In this document: piece by piece, positions 43,759 through 53,367 of the stretch
Layout of the letters: every line of letters begins with the position of its first letter
Position numbering within the stretch: position 1 is the first letter of the stretch
Source of the DNA: Candidatus Gastranaerophilales bacterium
GTDB taxonomy: Bacteria > Cyanobacteriota > Vampirovibrionia > Gastranaerophilales > Gastranaerophilaceae
Length of the DNA stretch: 64,000 nucleotides
Assembly (NCBI GenBank): GCA_910586855.1
Contig: CAJUJH010000001.1
Coordinates: forward strand, 558,001-622,000
Direction of reading: 5' to 3'
The notes under the pieces: model-generated
What the model was told of the DNA's origin: nothing
Seen by the model: only the letters and a program-made list of their open reading frames with translations
Database searches by the model: none
Made by a program: the position numbers and the translations under genes

Positions 43759-46700
43759 CTATGATAAAGATTTTATCGCAAGTTCAACCTTACCCTTAAA
43801 GGCTTTATTTATAGTATTTTCAACATCGGAACCGGCTTTTACCCAGAGTTTTTTATTGGTTAAAATTTGTACCCTGTGGTCATCATTCAGGCTCTCTGCA
43901 TCCTCAAAATCAACCACAACCGGGTCATCTCCGTTATTTTTTGCCAAAAGCTCTTTTAGATATATCATCTCTTCAAACTGCAAATCTTCTAAAAGCTTTA
44001 ATATTACAAGATTAACATTTTGAATAGGTTTTACTTCCTGTACAATTAAATTAATATTTTCTTCTCTAACCTGCACTTTGGCGGTCATAATGAGTTTTTC
44101 CTCACTTTGAATCATTCCGCCTATAGATTCAACGATTTTGGGGAATGTCACAAATTCTACCCTGCCGCCTGATAAATCTTCAATAATTCCTGTTTTAAGA
44201 ATTTTTGAAGGGTCTTTTTTAGTAGGTTTAGCTGCAACTCTGCTTAAAAGCCCGCAAATAGTTACAACCCTGTCGTTTTCAGGGTGTTCTAAAATTTCTG
44301 AAATACTGTCTGTTGTTAAATATTTTAAAGTATCTCGAATACTTGATAACGGGTGGCTTGTAACATAAATTCCCATAAGGTCGTGTTCAAATTGTTGAAT
44401 CTCTGTATCTAGAAATTCATCATTAGAATCGCCCGTAAGTTCAAACGTAGGTATACCAAGGTCTTGCGCCTGGTCGCCTAAACCTGCAAAAAGGCTTACC
44501 TGTCCTGCAGATTGAGCACTTTTTTTACTGTTTACATCTTTTAAAACGCGTTCATAATTTTCAATTAATTGTTTTCTGCTCTTTTCAATGCTTGAAAATG
44601 CGCCAACCCTGATTAAAGCTTCAAGTGTCAGTTTATTTAAGCATCTGCCGTCCATTCTTGAACAGTAATCATAGAAGCTTTCAAATTCTTTTTCCTTCCT
44701 TGCTTCCATAATAAGTTCAACTACACCTCTGCCCACATTTTTAACTGATGCAAGCCCAAATCTTATAGCATTGCCGTCAGGTGTAAAATCGGCATCTGAT
44801 TTATTAATATCAGGCGGAAGCACAGGAATACCCAATGATTGGCACTGTAAAATATACTGCTGTGTTTTTTCCTGATTGTTGGCTTGAGATGTTAAGTTCG
44901 CTGCCATCCATTCAATAGGATAGTGTGCTTTTAAATATGCTGTTTGATAAGCAACAAAAGCATAAGCAGATGAGTGTGCTTTGTTGAAACAGTATTTTGC
45001 AAAACTTTCAATCTGTTCAAAAAGCTTTGCAGCAGCATCTTGTGACATATCATTTTTTGCAGCGCCTTCAATAAAGATAGATTTTTGCTCTGCCATCTGC
45101 TGCAGTTTCTTTTTACCCATCATACGGCGAACCATATCTGCTCCGCCGAGTGTATATCCTGCAAGCGTTTGGAAGATTTGCATAATCTGCTCTTGATATA
45201 CGATTGTGCCGTAAGTATCTTTCAAAATGTCTTCAAGCAAGGGGTGAGCATAGTTTACTTTCTGGCGACCGTGTTTTCTGTCTACAAAATCATCCACCAT
45301 CCCTGCTTCCAAAGGTCCTGGTCTAAATAGTGCAACAAGGGCGCCCAAATCTTCAAATACCGAAGGTTTTAAGCGTTTTACAAGAGCCTTCATACCTGGG
45401 GATTCAAGCTGGAATACGCTGTCTGTGTCTCCTTTTTTTAGAAGCTCAAATGTTTCTTTATCATCAAACGGAATTTTGTTTATATCAACATCTTTTCCTG
45501 TCCTTTTTTTAACCATATCAAGGCAGTCTCTAATTATAGTTAAAGTTTCAAGCCCAAGGAAGTCCATTTTCAATAGACCTATTTTTTCAATGCCTGCCAT
45601 AGGATACTGTGTTGTTGTGGATTTTTCCTTTGATAGTGCAACAGGGATGATGTCGCTCATTGGTTTTGGGGCAATAATAACACCAGCTGCGTGTGTGCCC
45701 ACCTGGTTTTTCAGCCCTTCAAGGTTTAATGCTTCATCAATCAGCCTGCCTGCCTGTGGGTCATTGTCGTGAAGCTGCCTAAATTCCGTACCGTCTGCAA
45801 GTGCATCTTTAAGCTTTGTGCCCGGCATAGAAGGAATTAAACCCGCCCATTTATTTGCGGTTGAAAAATCAATATCATACACCCTTGCAACAGCCTTAAG
45901 TGCAGCTTTAGCCGCAAGTGTACCAAATGTTATAATCTGACAAACATGGTCTGCACCCCATCTGTCTGAAACGTAGTCTATAACCTCGCCTCTGCGCCTT
46001 TTGCAAAAGTCGATATCTATATCGGGCATTGATATACGCTCAGGATTTAAGAATCTTTCAAACAAGAGATTGTGTTCAATCGGGTCAAGCTCAGTTATTC
46101 CAAGAGAATATGCAACAATGCTTCCTGCGGCAGAGCCCCTGCCTGGACCTACGGGTATATCGTGTTCTTTTGCCCAGTTAATAAAGTCCCATGTTAAAAG
46201 AAAGTAAGCAGGAAAACCCATTTTAAAGATTACGCTTTTTTCATATTCGTATCTTTCAATAATACTTTCTGGAATTGGGTCTCCGTATCTTTCTTTTAAG
46301 CCTTTTTTGCAAAGTACGTCAAAATATTCTTCTTCAGAAAGGTTATCAGGACATGGGTATTTTGGCAGATACTCTTTTGTTTTGCCAAATTCCAGTTTAT
46401 CCATCTGGAAATTAACTTTTTCTGCAACTTCAACCGTATTTTCAATACATTTATTGAAATAATCTTCATCCATCCAATTGAATGCTGCACGAAGTTCATC
46501 TACGGTTTTTACATAAAATTCATTAACTGAAAATTTGAATCTGTTTTGGTCATTTTTAGAAGACTTTGTCTGTTCACAAAGAAGGGTATCATGCCAAAGA
46601 GCATCCTGCGCTCTTAAGTAGTGGGAGTCGTTTGTGATGACAGTTTTAATATTATATTTTTCAGCCATCTTCATTAAAAACGGGTTAGAATCTTTCTGCT

Positions 46701-47286
46701 CTTTAAGCCCGTGGTCTTGAAGCTCAATGTAAAAATCTTCGCCAAAAAGATTTTTATAATATTTAACACTTTCTTCCGCTACAGTTTCAAGCCCGTCTAA
46801 GAAATTTCTTGCAATCTCTCCTTGAATACAGGCAGAAAGACAGATAATACCTTCTTTGTGTTTTTCTAAAATTTCATGGTTAATACGCGGTTTATAATAA
46901 TAAGCATCGGTTGATGCGATAGAATCCATTTTACAAAGGTTATGATAACCTTCCTGATTTTTAGCAAGAAGCACAAGGTGAAACATTGTCTTTTTGCTTC
47001 TATCTTCAATAACATCCCCGTCGCAAACGTAAAATTCACAGCCTATTATGGGTTTTACACCTTCAATTTTTTTCTTAAATTCCTGCTCGTCATCAGAGAG
47101 CATATGGGATAACAGCTCATTTTTTGCAATAAACATATCTGCACAGCCAAACATTGTGCCGTGGTCTGTGATTGCAACTGCAGGCATGTCATTTTCTGCT
47201 GCAAATTTAAACAAATCAGGGATTCTTATCGCTCCATCCAATAAGCTGTATTCTGTGTGCAAATGCAAAGGAACATATTTAACCAT
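43759..47286 (-). CDS. dnaE: DNA polymerase III alpha subunit
   Basis: Replicative polymerase. From the ATG at 47286 the product has 1175 residues. It has an N-terminal PHP domain (VPLHLHTEYSLLDGAIRI), a palm with catalytic Asp residues in GPGRGSAAGSIVAYSLGI and MPDIDIDFCKRRRGEVI, the fingers (NQVGTHAAGVIIAP), FNKAHSSAYAFVAYQTAYLK, an HhH and a C-terminal OB fold (ILKTGIIEDLSGGRVEFVTF). It is the DnaE type, not PolC, with no embedded 3'-5' exonuclease. A TTG 6 bases before the ATG is also in frame. The ribosome site is weak. Confidence 0.97.
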   Translation of the reverse strand: MVKYVPLHLHTEYSLLDGAIRIPDLFKFAAENDMPAVAITDHGTMFGCADMFIAKNELLSHMLSDDEQEFKKKIEGVKPIIGCEFYVCDGDVIEDRSKKTMFHLVLLAKNQEGYHNLCKMDSIASTDAYYYKPRINHEILEKHKEGIICLSACIQGEIARNFLDGLETVAEESVKYYKNLFGEDFYIELQDHGLKEQKDSNPFLMKMAEKYNIKTVITNDSHYLRAQDALWHDTLLCEQTKSSKNDQNRFKFSVNEFYVKTVDELRAAFNWMDEDYFNKCIENTVEVAEKVNFQMDKLEFGKTKEYLPKYPCPDNLSEEEYFDVLCKKGLKERYGDPIPESIIERYEYEKSVIFKMGFPAYFLLTWDFINWAKEHDIPVGPGRGSAAGSIVAYSLGITELDPIEHNLLFERFLNPERISMPDIDIDFCKRRRGEVIDYVSDRWGADHVCQIITFGTLAAKAALKAVARVYDIDFSTANKWAGLIPSMPGTKLKDALADGTEFRQLHDNDPQAGRLIDEALNLEGLKNQVGTHAAGVIIAPKPMSDIIPVALSKEKSTTTQYPMAGIEKIGLLKMDFLGLETLTIIRDCLDMVKKRTGKDVDINKIPFDDKETFELLKKGDTDSVFQLESPGMKALVKRLKPSVFEDLGALVALFRPGPLEAGMVDDFVDRKHGRQKVNYAHPLLEDILKDTYGTIVYQEQIMQIFQTLAGYTLGGADMVRRMMGKKKLQQMAEQKSIFIEGAAKNDMSQDAAAKLFEQIESFAKYCFNKAHSSAYAFVAYQTAYLKAHYPIEWMAANLTSQANNQEKTQQYILQCQSLGIPVLPPDINKSDADFTPDGNAIRFGLASVKNVGRGVVELIMEARKEKEFESFYDYCSRMDGRCLNKLTLEALIRVGAFSSIEKSRKQLIENYERVLKDVNSKKSAQSAGQVSLFAGLGDQAQDLGIPTFELTGDSNDEFLDTEIQQFEHDLMGIYVTSHPLSSIRDTLKYLTTDSISEILEHPENDRVVTICGLLSRVAAKPTKKDPSKILKTGIIEDLSGGRVEFVTFPKIVESIGGMIQSEEKLIMTAKVQVREENINLIVQEVKPIQNVNLVILKLLEDLQFEEMIYLKELLAKNNGDDPVVVDFEDAESLNDDHRVQILTNKKLWVKAGSDVENTINKAFKGKVELAIKSLS

Positions 47287-47369
47287 AATCAATTTTTACC
47301 ATAAAAAATGATTAAGAAGCGTAACAAATAAAGCATGGATTTTATTAAATGGTGAATACAGTAATATTT

Positions 47370-47687
47370 TTAGTAATCCAGAGCTATTACAATTTTATAA
47401 ATAGTTTTTAATAAGGCAGGATTATTTTCAAGTCTTTTTGCTCTTTCGTTAATATAGTCTGCTTTGTCCGTATCCGGGTTTTCAAATTCAAACAGTGCTT
47501 TCGGATTGATTTTTAAGGCTTTACATAAACTATCCAAGGTTTCTGCCGAAACAAAATTGTTGCCAAGCTCAATTTGGCTCAAGCTCTTAGGGGATAGGTT
47601 AACTTTTTCGGCAGGAGCTTCTTGAGTTAATGAACAATTAATTCTAATTTCCCGAATACGGTTGCCTAATTGCTTTTTAATATTCAT
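47370..47687 (-). CDS. XRE-family regulator, 105 aa
   Basis: A Cro/CI-type HTH at about residues 5-62 (GNRIREIRINCSLTQEAPAE, then LSPKSLSQIELGNNFVSAET). A C-terminal helical part follows (YINERAKRLENNPALLKTIY). It is divergent from the radical SAM gene at 47790 with a 102-bp spacer, so that gene is a possible target. The recognition helix differs from the regulator at 32320. Confidence 0.85.
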   Translation of the reverse strand: MNIKKQLGNRIREIRINCSLTQEAPAEKVNLSPKSLSQIELGNNFVSAETLDSLCKALKINPKALFEFENPDTDKADYINERAKRLENNPALLKTIYKIVIALDY

Positions 47688-47726
47688 ATTGCCGCATTAA
47701 TATGTTTAGAATAGGAGTTACACGCA

Positions 47727-47755
47727 TTGACAATAGATGATATATACTGTAAATT
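47727..47755 (+). promoter_or_regulatory. Promoter of the radical SAM gene
   Basis: TTGACA (47727-47732), 17 bases, TAAATT (47750-47755). An alternative TATACT lies nearer (47743-47748), with bad spacing. Confidence 0.5.
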
Positions 47756-47789
47756 AAATTTAATAAAGAATCTAAAGTAGGTATATCAA

Positions 47790-49316
47790 ATGGGCATTAA
47801 AAGTAAAATTAAAGAATTTGCATCTGTAGTTAAGTCTAAAAGTGGATTTTCAAAAAAGAATCCTAAAAATCCGGTTGTCTTCTATGGAATAACTGCCAAT
47901 ATAGCTGAAAAGATGGATAAATATATTGCTATTGCAGGTGAACCGGTTGTTTTTTCAACTAAAGATAAAGAACTTAAAAACTATAAAAATAAACTGCTTT
48001 TTGATAAATACGAAGTTATCTCTTTGGATGATGTTGTAAAACTCTACCCTGATGCGGATATCTGGGTGTCATATCGAGACCCTATTATGACATCAAGAAA
48101 GCTTTTGACAAAATTTGCACCTGAAAAAATTCACTTTTTTGAAGTAGATTGGGAATACAGAAAAGGCTGTAGATTTTTAGGACATTTTATAAGTTATAGA
48201 AAAAATGATTTTTCCCCTTGTTGTATAACAAAGCAGTGCCCGGTTGTACAAACTTCAGGCACTATCTCTGAAAGGATGGAGCATTGGAAGGAATATACAA
48301 CAAAATTGGTGAATGATATCCGTGAAAATAAGCCCAATCCTTGCTCAAAATGTCCTCATCTTAAATACGGATTCTATCCTAAAACAATAAAACTTGATAC
48401 TTTGAGTTTTGGTACAAATCAACCCGGTGATGTATGCAACTTAAGATGTGTCTATTGTTTTTCAAGAAAACAGCTTGAGCGCCTGAAAGATGATAAGGAT
48501 AAATTTACAACTTATGAGATTTTGCGCCAGTTTTCACAAATGCCTGAATATGACACCTCTGATTTTAAAATACAGCTTTCAAACGGTGAATTTTGTACAA
48601 ATAAATACTGTGATGAAATTTTTGACATCTTATTAAAAAGCAAATGGAAAGTAGTCTTTGTGACTAATATGACTGTATACAGGGAAAAATTTGCAGAATT
48701 TTTAAAAACAGGCAGGACCATACGTATACTAACTTCGCTTGATGCTGGAACTCCTGAAACCTATAAGAAAATTAAAGGGGTGGATTGCTTAAATAAAGTT
48801 GTAGATAATTTGAAAAAGTATCCATTAGAAAAAGTAGATGTAAGACTCAAATATATTTTTCTTGAAGGATTGAATGACAATGAAGAGGATATAGATGCTT
48901 TTTACGAGATTGTAAAAGAAGTCGGCTGCAAAACTATAGTATTATCAAGCAATCTTTTTAAGCCTTTTACCGCAAAAATGCGTGATTTAACACTGCGCAT
49001 TATTAAAAAGGCAAAAAAGGATGGTATCGTAATTTCTTCAAACAGCAGTTATCTTAATTCTAAAGATGCGGAATTTATTAAACAAAACTATGAAAATTGT
49101 GCGAATGATTTTATTGTACAAAATGAGCCGCAGCAAAAAACAGATTTAGATTGTGATACATATGATACCAAAACCTCAACAATATCAGGTAAAAATACCG
49201 AGGTTGCAATAAACAGCAAGCTTTCAGAAGTAAAACGGATAAAACTTGAATTTGCAGATAATACCACACTTACTCTCAGTTTCAACTTAGCTTCGGACAA
49301 TCTTTCCAATGACTAA
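47790..49316 (+). CDS. Radical SAM protein of unknown function
   Basis: The 508-residue product has the radical SAM cluster motif CNLRCVYC (about residue 213-220, in GDVCNLRCVYCFSRKQL). Before it is a Cys-rich region (FSPCCITKQCPVV and NPCSKCPHLKYGF) that could hold a second cluster. The N-terminal 130 residues look like a Rossmann-type domain (VVFYGITANIAEKMDKYI, then YPDADIWVSYRDP). A 70-residue polar tail ends with a beta hairpin (KLEFADNTTLTLSFNL). It is not a recognised pathway enzyme. Similar layouts occur in peptide- and sugar-modifying SAM enzymes; the substrate is unknown. Confidence 0.8.
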   Translation: MGIKSKIKEFASVVKSKSGFSKKNPKNPVVFYGITANIAEKMDKYIAIAGEPVVFSTKDKELKNYKNKLLFDKYEVISLDDVVKLYPDADIWVSYRDPIMTSRKLLTKFAPEKIHFFEVDWEYRKGCRFLGHFISYRKNDFSPCCITKQCPVVQTSGTISERMEHWKEYTTKLVNDIRENKPNPCSKCPHLKYGFYPKTIKLDTLSFGTNQPGDVCNLRCVYCFSRKQLERLKDDKDKFTTYEILRQFSQMPEYDTSDFKIQLSNGEFCTNKYCDEIFDILLKSKWKVVFVTNMTVYREKFAEFLKTGRTIRILTSLDAGTPETYKKIKGVDCLNKVVDNLKKYPLEKVDVRLKYIFLEGLNDNEEDIDAFYEIVKEVGCKTIVLSSNLFKPFTAKMRDLTLRIIKKAKKDGIVISSNSSYLNSKDAEFIKQNYENCANDFIVQNEPQQKTDLDCDTYDTKTSTISGKNTEVAINSKLSEVKRIKLEFADNTTLTLSFNLASDNLSND

Positions 49317-49337
49317 TAGAGAATAATTCTTAAAGTA

Positions 49338-50354
49338 TTACATACTCATTTTCTTATCCACTACAGGGGCAATTTTCTTAAGCTTTTCCATTAATTCCTT
49401 AAATTGTTCCGGATAAAGTGATTGCGCCCCATCGCAAAGGGCGCAGTCAGGAGTATCATGTACTTCAACCATTAATCCGTCGCATCCTGCAGCAACTGAT
49501 GCCATAGACATCGGCGCAACCTTATCGCGAAGTCCTGTTCCGTGGCTTGGGTCAATAATTATAGGCAGGTGGCTTAATTTATTTACAACGGGAATTGAAC
49601 ATAAATCAAGTGTGTTACGGGTTGCACGCTCAAAAGTTCTGATTCCGCGCTCACAAAGGATTACTTCCCTATTGCCGCCTGAAAGTATATATTCTGCTGC
49701 CATAAGCCATTCTTCAATGGTTGCAGATAAGCCTCTCTTAATCATTACAGGTTTATTAATATGGCTTAATTCCTTTAACAGGTTGAAATTTTGCATATTT
49801 CTTGCGCCTACCTGTAAAATATCGACATATTTTAAAAACTGTGGAATCTGGTTTATCTCCATCACTTCGCTGGTTACAGCCATATTATATTTATCTGCAA
49901 TTCGTCTTATAATCTTCAAGCCTTCTTCGCCTAAGCCCTGAAAAGCATATGGAGAAGTTCTCGGTTTATAAGCGCCGCCTCTGATAATTTTTACGCCGTA
50001 AGACGATAATTTTTTAGCACAAGCTTCAACCTGCTCTTTGGATTCAACCGTGCAAGGACCTGCAATTAAGCCTACATTGCCGCCGCCAAATTTCTCGCCG
50101 TTTACCTCTATTACGGTGTCTTCTTGCTTAAAAATGCGGGATACAAGCTTATAGCTTGAAGAAATCTTTAAAACTTCTTTAACGCCATCTAATAGCTCAA
50201 AATCCCTCGGGTCAATTGAATTAGCGCCTACAGCACCTATAACGGTGTGCATATCCCCTTTTGAAACATGCGGGTCTCTGCCCTTCTTTTTTACCGTTTC
50301 TATAACATTTTGTATTTGTTCTTCAGAAGCCCCATGGCGCATTACTATTAGCAT
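49338..50354 (-). CDS. 3-deoxy-7-phosphoheptulonate (DAHP) synthase
   Basis: First enzyme of the shikimate pathway: phosphoenolpyruvate plus erythrose 4-phosphate. The 338-residue product is of the type I-beta class with an N-terminal ferredoxin-like regulatory domain (1-70, MLIVMRHGASEEQIQNVIET). Its TIM barrel has IAGPCTVESKEQ, RGGAYKPRTSPYAFQGLG, VGARNMQNF, IKRGLSATIEEWLMAAEYI, CERGIRTFE and IIDPSHGTG. The N-terminal domain normally senses an aromatic amino acid, so it is one point of feedback in a window that also has Trp control. Confidence 0.94.
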   Translation of the reverse strand: MLIVMRHGASEEQIQNVIETVKKKGRDPHVSKGDMHTVIGAVGANSIDPRDFELLDGVKEVLKISSSYKLVSRIFKQEDTVIEVNGEKFGGGNVGLIAGPCTVESKEQVEACAKKLSSYGVKIIRGGAYKPRTSPYAFQGLGEEGLKIIRRIADKYNMAVTSEVMEINQIPQFLKYVDILQVGARNMQNFNLLKELSHINKPVMIKRGLSATIEEWLMAAEYILSGGNREVILCERGIRTFERATRNTLDLCSIPVVNKLSHLPIIIDPSHGTGLRDKVAPMSMASVAAGCDGLMVEVHDTPDCALCDGAQSLYPEQFKELMEKLKKIAPVVDKKMSM

Positions 50355-50423
50355 ATTCTTAAATTCTCCACTAAAATTGTGTAATTAATAATACCACAAA
50401 AAGATTTATGATAAAATTCAATT

Positions 50424-51173
50424 ATGCCGCATTTTTTAATTGAAAAAGAAAATATTGAGGGAAATTTTATCTGCGTTGAAGACAGGGAACTCTTGCAACA
50501 TCTGGTTTTGGCGCTTCGCATAAAAACGGGTGAAACCCTTAAATTTATTGATGTTGATAAAAATGTGTATAAAACAAGGGTTTTAGAGGTTTCAAAGAAA
50601 TTTTTAAAAGCAGAAATTCTAGAAACTGTAAAATCAAATCGGGAGCTTGATTTTAAGCTTTATTTAGCACAAAGCGTTTTGAAAAATGATGCGCAGAATC
50701 TTTTAATTGCAAACGCTACAGAGCTTGGTGTTAAAGGGCTTTACCCTTTTTTATCAGATTTTTCAACAGTAAAAGAAGATTTTGCAAAAAAGCGTACGGA
50801 AAAATTTCAAAAAATTTCAAATGAATCTTTTAAACAGTGTGAAAGAGCTGATTTAATGCTGGTTTTTGATATTTTGCCGCTGGAAATTATTTTAGAAAAA
50901 TTTAAAAAAGAAAACATTATAATTCTGGCTGAAAGGTGCGAAAACACTGATATTTTAGGTTCCGTCAAAGATATTGATTTAGGGGGTGAAATCCTTGTTG
51001 TAACGGGTCCTGAGGGCGGTTTTTCTGATAGAGAATTTGAATTTTTTAAAGAAAAAGGTTTCAAAATGGCAACACTCGGTAATTTAATTTACAGGGCGCC
51101 AAATGCAGTAACAGCTGGGGTTTCAAATGTTATATTTGCACTTGAAATGAAAAAACGGGGAATTTCAAATTGA
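50424..51173 (+). CDS. rsmE: 16S rRNA (uracil-1498 N3)-methyltransferase
   Basis: Methylates U1498 of 16S rRNA. The 249-residue SPOUT protein has a PUA-like N-terminus (about 1-70), DAQNLLIANATELGVKGL, QCERADL and the knotted SAM site TGPEGGFSDREFEF with LGNLIYRAPNAVTAGVSNVI. The last block usually reads LGxRILRxETA; here it is a looser variant. The stop overlaps the TTG start of cca (ATTGA), so they are translated together. Confidence 0.92.
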   Translation: MPHFLIEKENIEGNFICVEDRELLQHLVLALRIKTGETLKFIDVDKNVYKTRVLEVSKKFLKAEILETVKSNRELDFKLYLAQSVLKNDAQNLLIANATELGVKGLYPFLSDFSTVKEDFAKKRTEKFQKISNESFKQCERADLMLVFDILPLEIILEKFKKENIIILAERCENTDILGSVKDIDLGGEILVVTGPEGGFSDREFEFFKEKGFKMATLGNLIYRAPNAVTAGVSNVIFALEMKKRGISN

Positions 51174-52588
51174 AGGATAAAATCAAAGAATATATAAAAA
51201 AAGATTCCTTCCTAAACCTTATTACAGAGCAGCTTTCAGGGATTGAAGCATATCTTGTTGGCGGCTATATAAGGGATTTAGCTCTGTATTATAGGGCTTT
51301 ATCTTTGCAGGATGCTGATTTTACGCAAGTAAATTCTGAAAATAAGCTTGCAGAGCCAATTCTACCCGATAAGGATATTGTTCTATTCAACTGTGATACT
51401 GAAAAAATTGCAAGAAGCCTCGCAGATTCAATAGGGGCAGCATTTGTAGAGTTGGACTCTGAAAATAAGATATATCGTGTAGTTTCAGGAGATGAATATG
51501 CGGATATCGCCCAGGGACTAAATAATAACCTGGAAGATGATATTAAAAGGCGCGATTTCACTATAAATTCTATATTTTATGACCTGAAAAATGCTGATTT
51601 TATTGATATTGCAGGTGGTTTTGATGATATTAAAAACGGTGTTTTAAGGACGTATAGCCCTGATAATCTTGAGGATGACCCTTTGCGTATGCTTCGCGCA
51701 TATCGTTTTAAATCAAAAACGGGTTTTAAAATTGATGATGATGTTGTAAAATTTATAGTTCAAAACACGGGGAAGCTTGATATAGTCGCAAAGGAGCGGA
51801 TTAAACAAGAGATTATAAAACTTTTTGAAGGCGATTTTTTAAATGATGCGCTGCTTGAAATGCTTGATACAGGCTTATTAGAGGAAGTTTTTCCTTTTGT
51901 AAAGGACATTAAAAAAATACCCCCTAATTCTCACCACCATCTTGATTTAGTGCATCATTCGATAGAATCAACGCGACAGATACGCCAAAATAAGCCTCTG
52001 TTAAGGCTTGCAGCGTTTTATCATGATATAGGTAAACCAAAATGCTGGAAAATTGAGCCTGAAAGCGGGCGCCACAGGTTCATTGGACATGATGAAATTG
52101 GCGGTAAGCTGGTGGTAAAGGAGCTTTCGGCGCTAAAATTTTCAAAAAAAGAAATCGAATATGTCTCAAAAATGGTAAAAAATCATATCTATCCGTCATC
52201 TTTAGCTCATAGTGCAGGTTCTGACGGACAGGAAGTCTCTAACAAGGCTCTAGCGCGCTTTGTAAGAAAGATTTATCCTGACGTTGAAGATTTGATTGAA
52301 CTTGCAAGGGCAGACCGCTTGAGCGCCAGGGGTTTAGCTGTTTCTGACAAGATGGTGGAAGATAATCTTAAAAACCTTGAAAAGTTGCTTGAATACTACA
52401 ATAGTGTTAAAGATAAGATGGAAACTTTGCCAAAACTTTTAGATGGCAGGGAAATTATGGAAATTTTAAATATTAAAGCAGGTCCTAAGCTCGGTGTCAT
52501 TATTGAAGCCTTAAAAGAAGCGCAGATTGAAGGTATTGTAAAAACAAAAGATGATGCTGTAGAATTTATTAAAAATTTAAAGCTCTAA
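51170..52588 (+). CDS. cca: CCA-adding tRNA nucleotidyltransferase / HD protein
   Basis: Adds or repairs the tRNA 3' CCA. The 472-residue product has the class II nucleotidyltransferase head (YLVGGYIRDLAL), then DKDIVLF, the RRDFTINSIFYD motif, EDDPLRMLRAYRF and KERIKQEIIKL. An HD domain with FYHDIGKPKCW and FIGHDEIGG follows. An insert of roughly 20 residues separates GGYIRD from the catalytic DxD. The start is TTG overlapping rsmE by 4 bases. The tRNA-Leu here lacks encoded CCA, as expected if this enzyme does the work. Confidence 0.88.
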   Translation: MKDKIKEYIKKDSFLNLITEQLSGIEAYLVGGYIRDLALYYRALSLQDADFTQVNSENKLAEPILPDKDIVLFNCDTEKIARSLADSIGAAFVELDSENKIYRVVSGDEYADIAQGLNNNLEDDIKRRDFTINSIFYDLKNADFIDIAGGFDDIKNGVLRTYSPDNLEDDPLRMLRAYRFKSKTGFKIDDDVVKFIVQNTGKLDIVAKERIKQEIIKLFEGDFLNDALLEMLDTGLLEEVFPFVKDIKKIPPNSHHHLDLVHHSIESTRQIRQNKPLLRLAAFYHDIGKPKCWKIEPESGRHRFIGHDEIGGKLVVKELSALKFSKKEIEYVSKMVKNHIYPSSLAHSAGSDGQEVSNKALARFVRKIYPDVEDLIELARADRLSARGLAVSDKMVEDNLKNLEKLLEYYNSVKDKMETLPKLLDGREIMEILNIKAGPKLGVIIEALKEAQIEGIVKTKDDAVEFIKNLKL

Positions 52589-52770
52589 AAACCGCCCTGC
52601 ACTTGCTATTGCCCTGATTTAATAAAATAATGTATTTTGCCATATATTTTAAAGATATTTTGAATAAGCCTTAAATCCTTTAAGTACAGCTATTTGCAGC
52701 TTATTTATTAAGTTTTGTAACAAATAAACCACGCTGCGCAATTTTATATTTTATATATACTTTATATATA

Positions 52771-52936
52771 TGTAAGAGATAACACAAAACCCTAAAGAAA
52801 CCAAAAGACATCTAATTCGCCGAAAGGCAAACCCTTAAGGCAAACATTTAATAAACACGATTTTTCACACACAAACCTAACTTCCTAACCTTCCCTTCCT
52901 ATTAAAGATTTACTCCCATTTTTGGGAGTTTTTTTA
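52771..52936 (+). ncRNA. Candidate small RNA ending in a strong terminator
   Basis: The 417-bp gap between cca and the next gene has no credible protein frame but ends in a textbook terminator (52912-52936). Upstream is an AT-rich -10-like stretch (TATACT 52756-52761, TATATAT after it). The putative transcript is mostly unstructured and A/C-rich, with a GCC-GAAA-GGC hairpin (52819-52828) and a 20-base run of only C, T and A (52881-52900), rich in CTTCC/CCTTCC, complementary to Shine-Dalgarno sequences. Start and existence are inferred. 52589-52770 shows nothing else I can name. Confidence 0.4.
52912..52936 (+). terminator. Strong intrinsic terminator
   Basis: Stem ACTCCCA/TGGGAGT (52912-52918/52923-52929) with a TTTT loop and a run of seven T. 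It ends the candidate small RNA or a long cca 3' region. Confidence 0.9.
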
Positions 52937-53005
52937 TGAAATTTTATATAATAATTTTGCGGCAGGATATAAGAATATTAAACGGCATTAAGGCAAAAAG
53001 CCGCT

Positions 53006-53332
53006 TTATAACAGGTTTTTAAGGGGCAGTCTGATAATTTCATCAATTAAATCAGGTTTTATAAAATAAATAGTTGTCAAAATGAGCGCCAAAAATAAAA
53101 ATATGGCTATAGTTTTCCAAATGCCGCTTTCCCCTTCCGAGGCCGCACCTTTTTTGGTGCTTAAATATTTTTTATATCTTAAAACGCCTTTGCCGCCGCT
53201 AACGTACATTCTGCCTTTGCTGTCAACACCTGTTCTTAAGCCCTTCGTACCTGTTGAAATCCCTATTCCAGAATTTGACAGGTTAAGTTTCAAAGGTCCT
53301 AAATTTATACTCTTTTTAAGATAAAATCCCAA
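53006..53332 (-). CDS. DUF4236 protein with C-terminal membrane span
   Basis: The N-terminal 50 residues have the DUF4236 pattern: FYLKKSINLGPLKLNLSNSG, then GIGISTGTKGLRTGVDSKGR. After a linker, residues 72-92 form one membrane span (TIAIFLFLALILTTIYFI) with a short tail. The family has no known role. It lies 35 bp downstream of the toroid protein gene and may be co-transcribed. Confidence 0.85.
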   Translation of the reverse strand: MGFYLKKSINLGPLKLNLSNSGIGISTGTKGLRTGVDSKGRMYVSGGKGVLRYKKYLSTKKGAASEGESGIWKTIAIFLFLALILTTIYFIKPDLIDEIIRLPLKNLL

Positions 53333-53367
53333 AATTATTCTCCTTTATAATGCCTTGTGCTGCAGTT

